A stretch of DNA of 64,000 nucleotides from Nostocoides sp. F2B08 (GCF_009184895.1 NZ_WESE01000002.1:744001-808000), one strand, 5' to 3'; counted from the first letter of the stretch, positions 41,844 through 54,292 are shown. Notes: generated from the letters alone by a model not told the origin. Numbers and translations are program-made.

Positions 41844-43106
41844 TCAGCGCAGCATCATCGACCTCCGCCGCCGGGGCTCGGAGGCGGGGGCGCCCTCGTG
41901 GTGCCGGCGGCTGCGACCGCACCATGCGCCGTAGCGGTTCGCGAGCGGGGAGGCGGTCAACCCGTGCGCGAAGACGCTGATGACGACGGTGCATGCGATG
42001 GTTGCCACGATCCGACGCAGAGCCACGTCGTCGTCGAGGCTCTCGAGGGCAAGCAGCGCGAACACGACCGAGGCGAGTCCCCGTGGACCGAACCAGCCCA
42101 CGAAGGCGACGGTCGGCCACGCGAATCCGGATCCGAGCAGACTCAGCGCGACGGGCACCATGCGGATCACAGTCAGGGCGAGCACCGCATACAGCACCTC
42201 GCGCCAGCCGACCTCGGACACGATGAGCGGCACGACGCCGACGCCGAAGGCCAGCCAGACGGCGTACCCCAGGGGCTCCGAGAGCGCCTCGGTCAGACTC
42301 GTGGGAGAGGACTCCTCCTCCTCCCACGTCAGCACTCCCGCCAGCGCCATCCCGGCGACGAACGAGGCCACGAACGCGTTGACGCCGGCGAGGTCTGCGC
42401 CGAAGTAGGCCAGGACCGGCATGGCCAGGACGCCGATCCTCCGGGAGTGCGTCGAGCTCAGACCCCGACCGTCGGACCAGCGCAGGAGAGCGCCGCCCCC
42501 GGCGCCGACGGCGATCCCCACGACCACGCCGAGAACGAGCTCCACGACGGCCTGCGCCACCGACTCGCCCACGCCCAGCCCCTCGGTTCCGGCGATCGCG
42601 GCGATCGCGAAGAGCACCACAGGCGTGGCGAGACCGTCGTTGAGCCCGCTCTCGACGTTGAGCAGTCGGCGCACCCGGACGGGGACGACCGGGTTGAGCA
42701 CGGTGGCGGCTCCGAGCCCGGCATCCGTCGGGGCCAGAGCGGCCGCGAGCAGGAGGGCGAACATCACGGGCGTGCCGGGGAGGACGATCAGGGCCAGGCC
42801 GTACCCCAGCAGCATGGTGAGCGGAAGACCAATGAGGAGGAGCCGAACGGCCGGGCCCGGATCCCGCTTGATCTCGCGGGGCCGCACCTGCGAGGCGTCA
42901 TGGAACAGGATGAGCGCCAACGTCACCTCGGCCAGGATGGTCAGCGGTTCTCTGAGGGTCTCCGGGGCGAACGGGCTGACCGCCGCCAGTGCCGCCCCAA
43001 CGCCCAGGAAGATGATGGGCGCGGTGATCGAGAGCCGGCCGAGCCCTCGGGTCACTGCCGCGAAGCCGAGGACGAGAACTGCGAAGACCACGACCGCCCC
43101 GGTCAT
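41844..43106 (-). CDS. CPA1-type cation/proton antiporter
   Basis: 420 residues with about 12 membrane helices. The conserved NhaP-like segments include ALILFHDASQVRP, LLAAALAPTDAGLGAA, LNVESGLNDGLATPVVL (family NDG signature) and GWFGPRGLASVVFALLAL. It exchanges sodium (or potassium) for protons across the membrane. The C-terminus is a short Arg-rich tail. Its ATG at 43106 overlaps the stop of the bile-acid:sodium symporter-like gene by four bases, so the two are co-translated. A sodium-coupled importer beside a sodium/proton antiporter would recycle sodium (inference). Confidence 0.88.
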   Translation of the reverse strand: MTGAVVVFAVLVLGFAAVTRGLGRLSITAPIIFLGVGAALAAVSPFAPETLREPLTILAEVTLALILFHDASQVRPREIKRDPGPAVRLLLIGLPLTMLLGYGLALIVLPGTPVMFALLLAAALAPTDAGLGAATVLNPVVPVRVRRLLNVESGLNDGLATPVVLFAIAAIAGTEGLGVGESVAQAVVELVLGVVVGIAVGAGGGALLRWSDGRGLSSTHSRRIGVLAMPVLAYFGADLAGVNAFVASFVAGMALAGVLTWEEEESSPTSLTEALSEPLGYAVWLAFGVGVVPLIVSEVGWREVLYAVLALTVIRMVPVALSLLGSGFAWPTVAFVGWFGPRGLASVVFALLALESLDDDVALRRIVATIACTVVISVFAHGLTASPLANRYGAWCGRSRRHHEGAPASEPRRRRSMMLR

Positions 43107-43942
43107 CGCGTCGCCCTCTTGCCGATCTCGCCGGCGAGGACGAGCAACACGACCGGAACGACCAGGGCCGCGACCAGGGTCCGCACCACGACGTCCCCGC
43201 TCAGCGACGCGGCGATCACCAGGGCGGCCGAGATGTTGCGCTGCGCAGATGCCAGCCCAACCAGCCACCGGTCGGCTCGCGACCGCCCGACGGCGGCGAG
43301 GTAGCCGGCCGCGAGGCCGACCACGAGGACGATGAGGGCTCCGACGAAGATCCACGTGCCCACCGACCCCAGCACGTCACGCCAGCTGACGAGGATGCCC
43401 GCCCCCAGGGCCAGGAAGAGCGCACCCGTCGAGACCTGGCCGACCGTCCCGGCCCAGGCTGCAGCGACAGCCGGATGGCGCGCCCGGGCCAGCAGCCCGA
43501 GCAGCAGCGGTATCAGCATCAGCACCACGAGCGAGGAGGCGATGTCCCAGGCCGACACCTCGGCACCGGGGACGACGAGGGGCACCACGAGCGGGGCATA
43601 GATCACGGTGACGACCATGAGCAGCACCATGCTGCCCACGGCCAGGTTGGGATCGCCGTTGGCCAGTTTGGCCAGCGCCGGGAGGAAGGGCGCGCCGGCG
43701 CAGCACCCCAGGAGGATCACGGCGGTCGCTGCGGCCTCCTCCATGGGCAGCACCCGGGTGGCGAGGACGGTCAGCGCCGGGACGACGACGAAGTTGACCA
43801 CGAGCAACCCGATGACCAGGACGCCGTTGCGCAGCGGGCGGAGTATCCCGGCAACTGTCAGGCTCAGCCCCATCGCCGCCATGCCCGCGACGACGAAGGT
43901 CAACATCGCCACTCTCGTGATCGCGAGGAGGACCTCGTCCAT
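43103..43942 (-). CDS. Bile acid:sodium symporter (BASS)-family transporter
   Basis: 279 residues with nine to ten membrane helices. Family-like segments: GMAAMGLSLTVAGILRPLRN near the start, VILLGCCAGAPFLPALAKLA, where related proteins read CCPGG, and LASAQRNISAALVIAAS near the end. BASS proteins import organic acids with sodium; the cargo is not determined. ATG at 43942 is preceded by GGAG. It is the middle gene of a three-gene operon with the small membrane protein upstream and the antiporter downstream. Confidence 0.83.
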   Translation of the reverse strand: MDEVLLAITRVAMLTFVVAGMAAMGLSLTVAGILRPLRNGVLVIGLLVVNFVVVPALTVLATRVLPMEEAAATAVILLGCCAGAPFLPALAKLANGDPNLAVGSMVLLMVVTVIYAPLVVPLVVPGAEVSAWDIASSLVVLMLIPLLLGLLARARHPAVAAAWAGTVGQVSTGALFLALGAGILVSWRDVLGSVGTWIFVGALIVLVVGLAAGYLAAVGRSRADRWLVGLASAQRNISAALVIAASLSGDVVVRTLVAALVVPVVLLVLAGEIGKRATR

Positions 43943-43957
43943 AGACGGACTCCAGAC

Positions 43958-44605
43958 TCAGATCAGCTTCGGGTAGGTCACGAGCAGCACGGCGGCGACG
44001 ACGAAGACCGCCCAGCCGAGAACGAGGAAGGCCGACTGAGCCCCCCTGGAATGCATTCGACCCGACAGTGCACCGAAGAAGAGCACGGTCGCGAAGGCCA
44101 CCGTCAGAACCGTGTAGTTGTCGGAGCGCTGATTGTTCTCCAAGGCCTCGGCGAACTTCGCATCGGCGCGGTCGTCGGCCTCGGCCGCGGCGACCGACTC
44201 GGGGATGACGTAGGTCGGCATCTCGAAAGGGGTCGCCGGAGCGTCGGGGTCGAGTAGCGGCCGCTCCTCGAGCCAGAGCGGGAACGTCGTCGCCAGCGGC
44301 TCAGGGAACCGGTCCTGCAGGAACGTGGTCAGTGTCTCGTCCTGCGCCTGGTAGGCCTGGAGCCACTGGGTGAACAGCGAGACCTGGACTGCGGCCTTGC
44401 GGTTGGCGGCTCCCTCCAACCGCGCCGCCTCGATCCGGGCCGTCGACGCCTGTGAGAACGAGATCGACATCGCCCCGCCCCACTTGCTCGACTGGAAGCC
44501 GGTCCAGGCCGTGACGATCGCCGTCACCGAGAGGAGGATGACCGCGGTCAGCTCACGCCACTCGATCCGCCGTCGCTCGCGCGGGGCCGCCTCCGCCTCG
44601 CTCAC
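43958..44605 (-). CDS. Hypothetical membrane protein (DUF4337-like)
   Basis: 215 residues. One helix near the N-terminus (ELTAVILLSVTAIVTAWTGF), a long soluble helical/acidic middle (about 45-150), and two helices near the C-terminus (TVAFATVLFFGALSG, AFLVLGWAVFVVAAVLLVT). The arrangement resembles DUF4337 proteins. GTG at 44605 is chosen because the upstream ATG at 44656 overlaps a TATGCT -10-like hexamer. First gene of the operon with the BASS transporter and antiporter; it may modulate them (inference). Confidence 0.65.
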   Translation of the reverse strand: MSEAEAAPRERRRIEWRELTAVILLSVTAIVTAWTGFQSSKWGGAMSISFSQASTARIEAARLEGAANRKAAVQVSLFTQWLQAYQAQDETLTTFLQDRFPEPLATTFPLWLEERPLLDPDAPATPFEMPTYVIPESVAAAEADDRADAKFAEALENNQRSDNYTVLTVAFATVLFFGALSGRMHSRGAQSAFLVLGWAVFVVAAVLLVTYPKLI

Positions 44606-44680
44606 CGATCCGACTCCGTCCCCGGGTCGCTGTCGGCCCGTGCTGCCTCGGAGCATAGCCGGACGACCGCGGGGGCGGGG

Positions 44681-45523
44681 CTATGCCTCGCCGTGGCGGG
44701 CTGCCGGAGCCGGGCCGACCGCGGCGTGCATCCGCTGAAGCAGATCGGCGGCGACACTCACCGCGATGACCGCCGGATCCTTGCCGCCGACACCGGGCAG
44801 CCCGATCGGTGTGACGACGCGGGCGACATCCGACTCCGACAGGCCGTCGGCGAGCAGGCGCTGCCGCATTCGCGTCCACTTGGCGCTCGACCCGATCAGG
44901 CCGACCATCCCGAGCCGCGGCTCCGTCATCCGCAGCGCCGCGTCGACGATCGCGTGGTCCTCGGCGTGGTCATGGGTCATGACGAGGACGTGCGTCCCGG
45001 TGGGCAGGGTCACGAGAACCTGCTCGGGCAGCAGCGGCACCGAGTGCACGTGGATCCGTGCGTCTGCGTCGCGCAGCGGGGCCATCCGCACGTCGTCGAA
45101 CCGCTCCGCCCGCGTGTCGACGAGGTGCAGGTCGACGTCGTGCCGGGCAAGGATCCGCGCGAGCTCGTGCCCGACGTGCCCCATCCCGAACACCGCGACC
45201 GCAGGCCGGATCGGCAGCGGCTCGAGCAGCACGGTGACCTCCCCACCGCAGCACTGGACCCCGTGCGAGGGCACGACCTTGTCCGACAGCGTCGACGTGA
45301 ACGACTCCGGGACCGTCACCTCACCCGAGATCATCTCGCGGGCGACCTCGATCGCGACCGCCTCCAGGGCGCCGCCGCCGATCGAGTCCCACGTCGTCGT
45401 CGCCGAGACCACCATCTTGGCGCCCGCGTCCCGCGGGGCATGACCACGCACGGCGGTGACGGTGACGAGCACCCCCGGCTCCCCGCGGGAGCGCAGGTGT
45501 TCGACGGCTGCCAGCCAGCGCAT
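44681..45523 (-). CDS. xdhC: Xanthine dehydrogenase accessory protein XdhC
   Basis: 280 residues. N-terminal XdhC/CoxI domain (TAVRGHAPRDAGAKMVVS, DSIGGGALEAVAIEVAREMI, HGVQCCGGEVTVLLEPLP) and a C-terminal Rossmann domain (AVFGMGHVGHELARILARHD). XdhC binds and sulfurates the molybdenum cofactor and inserts it in xanthine dehydrogenase. It is the last gene of the xdhABC operon, separated from xdhB by 20 bases. ATG at 45523, preceded by a weak AAAGG. Confidence 0.92.
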   Translation of the reverse strand: MRWLAAVEHLRSRGEPGVLVTVTAVRGHAPRDAGAKMVVSATTTWDSIGGGALEAVAIEVAREMISGEVTVPESFTSTLSDKVVPSHGVQCCGGEVTVLLEPLPIRPAVAVFGMGHVGHELARILARHDVDLHLVDTRAERFDDVRMAPLRDADARIHVHSVPLLPEQVLVTLPTGTHVLVMTHDHAEDHAIVDAALRMTEPRLGMVGLIGSSAKWTRMRQRLLADGLSESDVARVVTPIGLPGVGGKDPAVIAVSVAADLLQRMHAAVGPAPAARHGEA

Positions 45524-45543
45524 ACCTTTCAGACCTCCGGTTC

Positions 45544-47924
<2,381 letters not shown>

Positions 47925-47928
<4 letters not shown>

Positions 47929-49475
47929 GACGTCGCCTCCTGTGCCGATCCGGGCCGCTCCGCCGACTCCTCGCCGGTCTCGCGGGCGAAGAGCGCGAGC
48001 AGCGACTGCTCGAGCATGGCGCGGCGGTAGCGGTCGCTCGCGCGCATGTCGGAGATCGGCGTCCCCTCGGTCGCGAGCACCGCGGCGGCGCGGGCGACCG
48101 GCTCGGGTGACCAGCGCATACCCTCCAGCGCGGCCTCGGTCGCGCGGGCGCGCACCGGGGTCGCCGCGATGCCGCCGACCCCGATCCGGGCCCGGCGCAC
48201 GGTGCCGTCGGCGATGTCCAGGGCGAAGCCGACGGCCACGCTCGAGATGTCGTCGAAGCGGCGCTTGGCGACCTTGTGGAAGGCGGTCGTGCCGGCGAGC
48301 GGCAGCGGGATGCGGATCTCGCGGATCAGCTCGTCCGCGGCGCGAACGGTCTCGCGGTACCCGGTGAAGAAGCCGTCCAGCGGCACGACCCGGTCCCCCG
48401 ACGGGCCGGTGAGGACCAGCGACGCCTCGAGGGCGAGGAGGACCGGCGCCGCGTCGCCGATCGGGGAGGCGGTGGCGAGGTTGCTGCCGAGGGTCGCGGC
48501 GTTGCGGATGAGGGGCGAGGCGAACTGCGGGAACAGCTCGTCGAGCAGCGGGACGTGTCCGGCCAGCCCGCGCTCGACCTCGCTGAGCGTGAGGGCGGCC
48601 CCGATGCGGATGTCGCCGTCCCCGACGTGCAGCTCGCGCAGCTCGGGGAGCCGGTCGACAGCCAGGACGAACGGCGGTCGCAGGCCCTGCAGGTTGATCG
48701 CGACGCCGAGGTCGGTCGAGCCGGCGAGGACGAGCGCCTCGGGATGCCTCGTGAGGATCTCGAGGGCCTCGCCCAGGTCGGCCGGTCGCACGAACTCCTC
48801 ATCACCCGAGCGGATCCGGGTGCGGGGCACGTCCGGCGGCGGGAACGAGCGCCGGGACACGAGCGGGTCGTGCGCGTCGGGCGCCCCGAGGGCGAAGGCC
48901 GCGTCGCGGATGGGGCGGTAACCGGTGCAGCGGCAGAGGTTGCCGGACAGGGCGTGGAGGTCGAAGCCGTTTGGGCCGCAGTCGTGGTCGACGGAGTCGG
49001 AGCCGTCCACGCCGGAGCCGTCCACGCCGGAGGCAGCGCGCGGCGTGCGGTCGGCCCGGTAGTACTCCGCCGCCATCGAGCAGACGAATCCCGGTGTGCA
49101 GTAGCCGCATTGGGAGCCGCCGCGCTCGGCCATCTCGCGTTGGACGGGGTGCAGGTCCTCGGGTGAGCCCAGCCCCTCGACCGTGACGACCTCCTGCCCG
49201 TCGAGCGCCGCGACGGGGACCAGGCACGAGTTGATCGCGACCCACTCGGTCGGTTCGGCGCTGCCCTCGGGCGTCGGCCGCGCGACGAGGACGGCGCACG
49301 CGCCGCACTCCCCCTCCGCGCAGCCCTCCTTGGTGCCGGTCAGGCCGCGTTCACGCACCCAGTCGAGGAGGCTCGTATGCGGGGGCACGCCATCCAGTGG
49401 CACCCGGCTTCCGTTGAGCACGAGGTCGGCCGCTGGCGTGCTGACCTGCTCAGACCTGGTCCGCGACGTCGTCAT
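47925..49475 (-). CDS. xdhA: Xanthine dehydrogenase, iron-sulfur and FAD subunit
   Basis: 516 residues. Two [2Fe-2S] clusters are seen: CAEGECGACAVLV in the first domain, with another Cys further on, and GYCTPGF plus LCRCTGYRPI in the second. The FAD domain follows with FASPLIRNAATLGSNLATAS, an FAD-binding signature, and the C-terminal helical domain. It relays electrons from the molybdenum subunit to NAD+. ATG at 49475 follows GAGGAGC and is the first gene of the operon, divergent from the choice-of-anchor I gene. Regulator not found in the window. Confidence 0.93.
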
Positions 49476-49661
49476 CCAAGGCTCCTCGCATCCGATCGCT
49501 CAACGGTACCCCCTGCCGGATGGGGGTAACGGCACCGGATCGTCGCCCGACGCTCGCCGGGTGTTCACCTGGACGTCGCCCGGCGGAGGGGGCGCGCCGA
49601 CGAGAGTGAGCGCGGTCGGCCCACCCTGGTCCGGCCGCCGTCTGCCTCAGGAGTCCCCACG

Positions 49662-51401
49662 ATGCCAGCTGCTTCCACCTCCCGCCGGACGACCACCCGC
49701 CGAAAGAGCCGACTGGGCCTGGCCGGCGCGGCCGCCACCGCTGTCTGCGCGTCGAGCCTGCTCGGTGGTGCGTCCGCGCTCGCGAGCCCGAGCAACCCGT
49801 CGATCGAGCTCTCCCTCGCCGGGACCTATGCGACCGGGGTCTTCGACGCCTCCGCCGCGGAGATCCCGGCATTCGATGTGAGCACGGACGCCCTCTTCGT
49901 CGTGAACGCGCAGTCCGGTCAGGTCGACGTGCTCGACCTCGGCTCCGACGGCGTGCCCAGCTATCGCGAGTCCCTCGTGGCCGCAGGCCGGCTCGCCGCC
50001 GACGGGTCGGCAGTGGACGCCGGCGCCGTGGTCAACTCGGTCGCCGTGTCCGACGGCCTGCTCGCGGTGGCGGTGGAGGCGGGGGACAAGGTGCAGCGGG
50101 GATGGGTCCTGTTCTTCGCCGCCGACGGCCTCGGCTACCTCGGCGGGGTCCGGGCCGGTTCGCTCCCCGACGCCGTTGCTCTCGCCCCGAACGGGGGGTA
50201 TGCGGTGGTCGCCAACGAGGGCGAGCCCGCCGACGACTTCGGCAGCGACCCCGAGGGCAGCATCTCCGTCATCAGCCTGCCGCGCAGTCTGCAGCAGTTC
50301 TCCCGCCTGACCCAGGACTCAGTCCGGACCGTCGACTTCCGCGCCTACGACTCCGGCATGCCCCTGCCGGACGGGGTCCGCGTCTTCGGCCCCGACGTGC
50401 CCGTCCCGGACGGACAGGAGCCGGCCGGCCGCATCGCGCGCAACCTCGAGCCCGAGTACGTGACGATCGACGCGACGGGGCGCACCGCATACATGTCGAT
50501 CCAGGAGGCCAACGCGGTCGCCGTGGTCGACATCCGCAGCGCGACCCTGACCGACCTGTGGGCGCTCGAGCTGACCGACTGGTCGACCGACGGCGTGCTC
50601 GACCCCTCCGACCGCGACGGTGGGATCACCCTGGGGAACTGGCCGGTGTTCGGGGTGCGGATGCCGGACGGTCTGGCGACCTACCGCTTCCGCGGTGAGG
50701 ACCTCGTCGTCAGCGCCAACGAGGGTGACTCGCGCGAGTGGGGCGACTTCGTCGACACCGAGCGCGCCGGGGACCTCGAGCTCTGCGACGGCGTCTTCCC
50801 CTCCGACATCCAGGCGAACGCGAACCTCGGTCGCCTCGACGTGCTCACCGACCTCGGTCTGGACGAGGTGGCCGGCTGCTACTCCGAGCTGTATGCGCTG
50901 GGCGGCCGAAGCTTCTCGATCCACACCGCGTCGGGCGAGCAGGTGTTCGACTCGGCGGGCCTGTTCGAGGAGACCGTCGCCGACCTGATCAGCGCCGGCG
51001 AGCTGCCCGAGGAGGCCTTCAACGCGGGCCACGACGAGCAGCCGTCGTTCGAGAGCCGCAGCGACGCCAAGGGTGTCGAGCCCGAGGGCGTGACGATCGG
51101 GTCGATCCAGGGTCGGACCTATGCGTTCGTCGGGCTCGAGCGCATCGGTGGCGTGATGGTCTTCGACATCACCGACCCGACGCGGTCCTCGTTCGTCGAC
51201 TACGTCAACAACCGCGACTTCACGGTCGACTTCGACGGTGACGAGACCGATGACTGGAAGGCCGCCGGCGATCTCGGCGCCGAGGGTCTGGAGTTCATCG
51301 CGAAGAGCGACAGCCCGACCGGCCGGCCGCTGCTCGTCGTCGCCAACGAGGTGTCGGGGACGACGTCCGTCTTCGAGATCACCGCGACGCGCGGCCGCTG
51401 A
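49662..51401 (+). CDS. Secreted choice-of-anchor I / alkaline-phosphatase-like propeller protein
   Basis: 579 residues. A twin-arginine-like signal (RRKSRLGLAGAAATAVCASS) is followed by a large propeller with repeated blades (AVVANEGEPADDFGSDPEGS, YVTIDATGRTAYMSIQEANA, GEDLVVSANEGDSREWGDF, GVTIGSIQGRTYAFVGLERI). These are typical of the choice-of-anchor I family, often annotated as alkaline phosphatases. The C-terminus VANEVSGTTSVFEI is conserved, and no LPxTG anchor is seen. Function: extracellular, activity unproven. ATG at 49662; GGAGTCC is a possible ribosome binding site. Divergent from xdhA; ends in a strong hairpin. Confidence 0.85.
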   Translation: MPAASTSRRTTTRRKSRLGLAGAAATAVCASSLLGGASALASPSNPSIELSLAGTYATGVFDASAAEIPAFDVSTDALFVVNAQSGQVDVLDLGSDGVPSYRESLVAAGRLAADGSAVDAGAVVNSVAVSDGLLAVAVEAGDKVQRGWVLFFAADGLGYLGGVRAGSLPDAVALAPNGGYAVVANEGEPADDFGSDPEGSISVISLPRSLQQFSRLTQDSVRTVDFRAYDSGMPLPDGVRVFGPDVPVPDGQEPAGRIARNLEPEYVTIDATGRTAYMSIQEANAVAVVDIRSATLTDLWALELTDWSTDGVLDPSDRDGGITLGNWPVFGVRMPDGLATYRFRGEDLVVSANEGDSREWGDFVDTERAGDLELCDGVFPSDIQANANLGRLDVLTDLGLDEVAGCYSELYALGGRSFSIHTASGEQVFDSAGLFEETVADLISAGELPEEAFNAGHDEQPSFESRSDAKGVEPEGVTIGSIQGRTYAFVGLERIGGVMVFDITDPTRSSFVDYVNNRDFTVDFDGDETDDWKAAGDLGAEGLEFIAKSDSPTGRPLLVVANEVSGTTSVFEITATRGR

Positions 51402-51407
51402 CCGTGG

Positions 51408-51442
51408 ATCGGCGCCGACCGGGACCTCCGGTCGGCGCCGAT
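51408..51442 (+). terminator. Terminator immediately before the DUF368 gene
   Basis: Perfect 13-bp arms ATCGGCGCCGACC and GGTCGGCGCCGAT with a 9-base loop begin seven bases after the stop. It ends just where the next gene's -10 begins, so the two genes have separate transcripts. Confidence 0.8.
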
Positions 51443-51447
51443 ACCAT
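51442..51447 (+). promoter_or_regulatory. Leaderless -10 element (TACCAT) of the DUF368 gene
   Basis: TACCAT is separated by six bases from the ATG at 51454 and overlaps the last base of the preceding terminator. Confidence 0.55.
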
Positions 51448-51453
51448 GGACGA

Positions 51454-52434
51454 ATGCCCGAGAGCCGTTCCTCCGCCTTGCCCCCGCCGCCCACGGTGCG
51501 CGGGACGCTCGCTCAGGTCCTGCGCGGCATGCTCATGGGCTCGGCTGACCTCGTGCCGGGGGTCTCCGGCGGCACCGTCGCCCTCGTGCTCGGGATCTAC
51601 GAGCGATTCATCGCCTCCCTCCACTCCGGGGTCGAGGTGCTCGTCCACCTCGCGAAGGGCGATCTCAAGCGTGCCGGCGCCGCGTTGCGGCGGGTGCCGT
51701 TCGTCTGGCTCGGGGCGCTCGGGATCGGCATCCTCACCGTCGTCTTCCTCGGCGCCAGCACGCTGTCCGTGGCGATCGAGCGGTATCCCGTCCAGCTCGC
51801 GGGTCTGTTCTGCGGACTGATCGCGGCGGCCGTGGTCATCTGCTGGCGTCAGCTCATGACGCCGGGGCCACGGCACTGGCAGGTCCTCGCACTGTCTTCG
51901 GTCGTGACCTTCCTGCTCCTCGGGCTCAGCCCCGCGAGCGAGACCTCGGGCGAGGTCACCACCCCGCTCTGGGGCTTCTTCCTCGGCGGCGCTGTGGCCA
52001 TCACCGCGATGGTCCTCCCGGGCATCAGCGGCTCGTTCATCCTGGTGCTCCTCGGCCTCTACGCCCAGGTGCTCGCCGCAGTCGCTGACCGCGACCTCGT
52101 CGTCATCGCCGTGTTCGCCCTCGGCTGCCTGACCGGCATCGCGGTGTCCTCCACGACGCTTCGCTGGCTGCTGCACCACTACCACGACATCGTCCTCGCG
52201 GCGATGATCGGGCTGATGGTCGGGTCGATCCGCATCCTGTGGCCCTGGCCCGGTGGCTTCCAGACCACCGAGCTCGGCCTGCCGACCGCCTCGACGTGGC
52301 TCGTGCCAACGGTGCTCGCGGTGCTCGGACTCGTCGTCGTGCTGGGCCTGGACGCCCTTGCCCTGCGCCTGCGCGGGGTCGACGACGAGGACCTGGAGGC
52401 CGAGGTCGAGCGCGCCGCCGACGCGACCGACTAG
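51454..52434 (+). CDS. DUF368 membrane transporter (PopT-like polyprenyl-phosphate transporter)
   Basis: 326 residues with about eight to ten helices. The two DUF368 repeats have the family motifs GMLMGSADLVPGVSGGTVAL near residues 25-44 and AITAMVLPGISGSFILVLLG near 185-205. Members of this family (PopT) were reported as undecaprenyl-phosphate translocases that recycle the lipid carrier of wall synthesis. It acts in the cytoplasmic membrane. The ATG at 51454 has leaderless geometry. It is convergent with the hypothetical at 52466. Assignment by family memory. Confidence 0.83.
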   Translation: MPESRSSALPPPPTVRGTLAQVLRGMLMGSADLVPGVSGGTVALVLGIYERFIASLHSGVEVLVHLAKGDLKRAGAALRRVPFVWLGALGIGILTVVFLGASTLSVAIERYPVQLAGLFCGLIAAAVVICWRQLMTPGPRHWQVLALSSVVTFLLLGLSPASETSGEVTTPLWGFFLGGAVAITAMVLPGISGSFILVLLGLYAQVLAAVADRDLVVIAVFALGCLTGIAVSSTTLRWLLHHYHDIVLAAMIGLMVGSIRILWPWPGGFQTTELGLPTASTWLVPTVLAVLGLVVVLGLDALALRLRGVDDEDLEAEVERAADATD

Positions 52435-52465
52435 TCGAGCCGCCCTCGCCGCCTCGACCCCTGCC

Positions 52466-54214
52466 TCACCAGTACTGCTCGCGCTGCTCCATCAGCTCGC
52501 GCCGGTACCGGCTCACGAGGATCGGAGCGCCGAGGGCGTGGCTGTCCAGGTATTTGTTCCGGGCACCGGTGAAGGCCGAGCGCAGCGACTGCGCCCGGTC
52601 CGAGTTGCTCGGCGCTCCGATGACCTCGGCGATCGTCTGGGCCCTGACCCGTTGGGGCGGCCCTCCGATGAGGTTGTTCTCCCGGGCGAGGAGCCACGCG
52701 ATGGCCGATGCCGTGTTGATGTCCTTGGCCCTGCGGCGCAGCACCTCCGGAGCTCGCGCGGCGATGCCGACGAGGAATCGCCTGCACACGGTGCGGAACT
52801 CGACGTCGAGGTTCGCCAGGCCGGCCGCGCACAGCCGGTCGAGGTGGGCGGAGATCGCGCTGACCCGCTCGTGCAGGTCCTCGGGCACTGGGGACAAATC
52901 GAGCTCCTCGTCCGGGTGCGGCACGTCGTCGAGTGCCACGACGGCCTCGTCGCTGCCGAGCGTCCCGACCAACCGGTGCCGCATGAGGGGCCCGAGATCG
53001 CCGGCCATCGCGGCGTCGTACAGCTCGTTGGACTGGCGTAGTGCCGCGGTGATGCCGGTCGCGCGGCTGGCCTGGAGCACCGGGAGCCATTCCTCGACCG
53101 CCGCCAGCGTCTCCGCGGTCCGCCCCGGCGAGATGCCCCGAGTGCGATGAGCGAAGCGGACGATCCGGGGCAGTACCCGGGGGAACTCCTCGACCGCACC
53201 GTCGCTCACGGTGACGTCGAAGGCGAGCTCGCGGACGCATACCTCGACGGCCACGGGACTCCAGCGCAGCGGGTCGCGCCAGTGCTCCTCGGCGAACTCG
53301 AGCAGCTCCCCGACCGCGTCCATGATGGCCGACTCACGCTCGAGCTCGGCTCCCTCGGGGGAGGCCCAGAAGGCCCGCTCGCAGTCGGAGGCGTCGAGCA
53401 GGGGCGAGGTGGTCCGCTCGTCGGGCTCGGGCATCGTCGCGACGAGCAGCTCGAGCAGCGGCCGGGCGAGCGGCCAGCCGTCCTGCTCCCAGTCGGGGTG
53501 CAGCCGGTCGAGGTTCTCGAGCGCCTCCTCGATCCGGTCGCGCGCCTCGCCCAGGCCCATCGGCGGCAGCTCGCTCGTGCTGTCCCCCTGCTCGCGGATG
53601 AGCTCGATATAGCGCTCGCGGACGACCTCGATGTGCTCGCCGATGAAGAAGCCGTCCTTGACGATCGTCCCCATGTTGTGGTCGATGTAGGCGATGGCGG
53701 TCATCGCCGTGCCGTCCGGGAAGTCGATGCCGAGGATGATGTTGTCGCCGTCGCCGAGCTCGTCGCCCATGAAGTATGCGGTGGTCACCTCCGCCTCACC
53801 CAGCCCGGTCACGTAGCCGGGCATCGGCTGGCGCCGCATCGCCAGTATGCGCTGGAGACGGCGGCGGTGGAGGTCGTCGCCGGCGAAGGCCGAGGCCACG
53901 TGCAGGAGGGCCGTCGTCTCCGCGATGTCGATCTCGGCGAAGGCCTCCATGAGCCCGACCCAGTCCTCCGGGAGGTCGGCGTCGGTCGCCTCGGCGAGAG
54001 CGACGATGGCGCTCGCGTCGACGAGGAAGGTCGCCGGGTCGCCCGAGCGAAGTGAGCGACGCAGGCCCTGCATCAGCTCACCGGTGGCAGGGTCGTTCAA
54101 GGCCGGATGGTCGTCCGGCCGGGGCGTGCTCGGGTGGTTGACGCGCCCGGTCTGACCCCGTGTCGCCGACCGGTTCGGAGGGCGACGACGGGAGCGGCCG
54201 GGCTTCTTGGGCAT
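52466..54214 (-). CDS. Large uncharacterised protein
   Basis: 582 residues, no signal peptide or membrane segment. A very basic, Pro-rich start (PKKPGRSRRRPPNRS) precedes helical, acidic sequence. Notable segments: FLVDASAIVALAEATDADLP, GDNIILGIDFPDGTAMTAIA, YIDHNMGTIVKDGFFIGEHI, RFAHRTRGISPGRTAETL and RRRAKDINTASAIAWLLARE near the C-terminus. The distribution resembles an actinobacterial family whose role I do not recognise. ATG at 54214; the in-frame start 12 bases upstream is weaker. Convergent with the DUF368 gene. Confidence 0.7.
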   Translation of the reverse strand: MPKKPGRSRRRPPNRSATRGQTGRVNHPSTPRPDDHPALNDPATGELMQGLRRSLRSGDPATFLVDASAIVALAEATDADLPEDWVGLMEAFAEIDIAETTALLHVASAFAGDDLHRRRLQRILAMRRQPMPGYVTGLGEAEVTTAYFMGDELGDGDNIILGIDFPDGTAMTAIAYIDHNMGTIVKDGFFIGEHIEVVRERYIELIREQGDSTSELPPMGLGEARDRIEEALENLDRLHPDWEQDGWPLARPLLELLVATMPEPDERTTSPLLDASDCERAFWASPEGAELERESAIMDAVGELLEFAEEHWRDPLRWSPVAVEVCVRELAFDVTVSDGAVEEFPRVLPRIVRFAHRTRGISPGRTAETLAAVEEWLPVLQASRATGITAALRQSNELYDAAMAGDLGPLMRHRLVGTLGSDEAVVALDDVPHPDEELDLSPVPEDLHERVSAISAHLDRLCAAGLANLDVEFRTVCRRFLVGIAARAPEVLRRRAKDINTASAIAWLLARENNLIGGPPQRVRAQTIAEVIGAPSNSDRAQSLRSAFTGARNKYLDSHALGAPILVSRYRRELMEQREQYW

Positions 54215-54292
54215 ACCGCCACCCAATCAGATCGGCGCCGGTGGTGCAGTGAGGAGGGTCGCCCGATCGGCGGATGCTCGGCGGCGGGAGGC

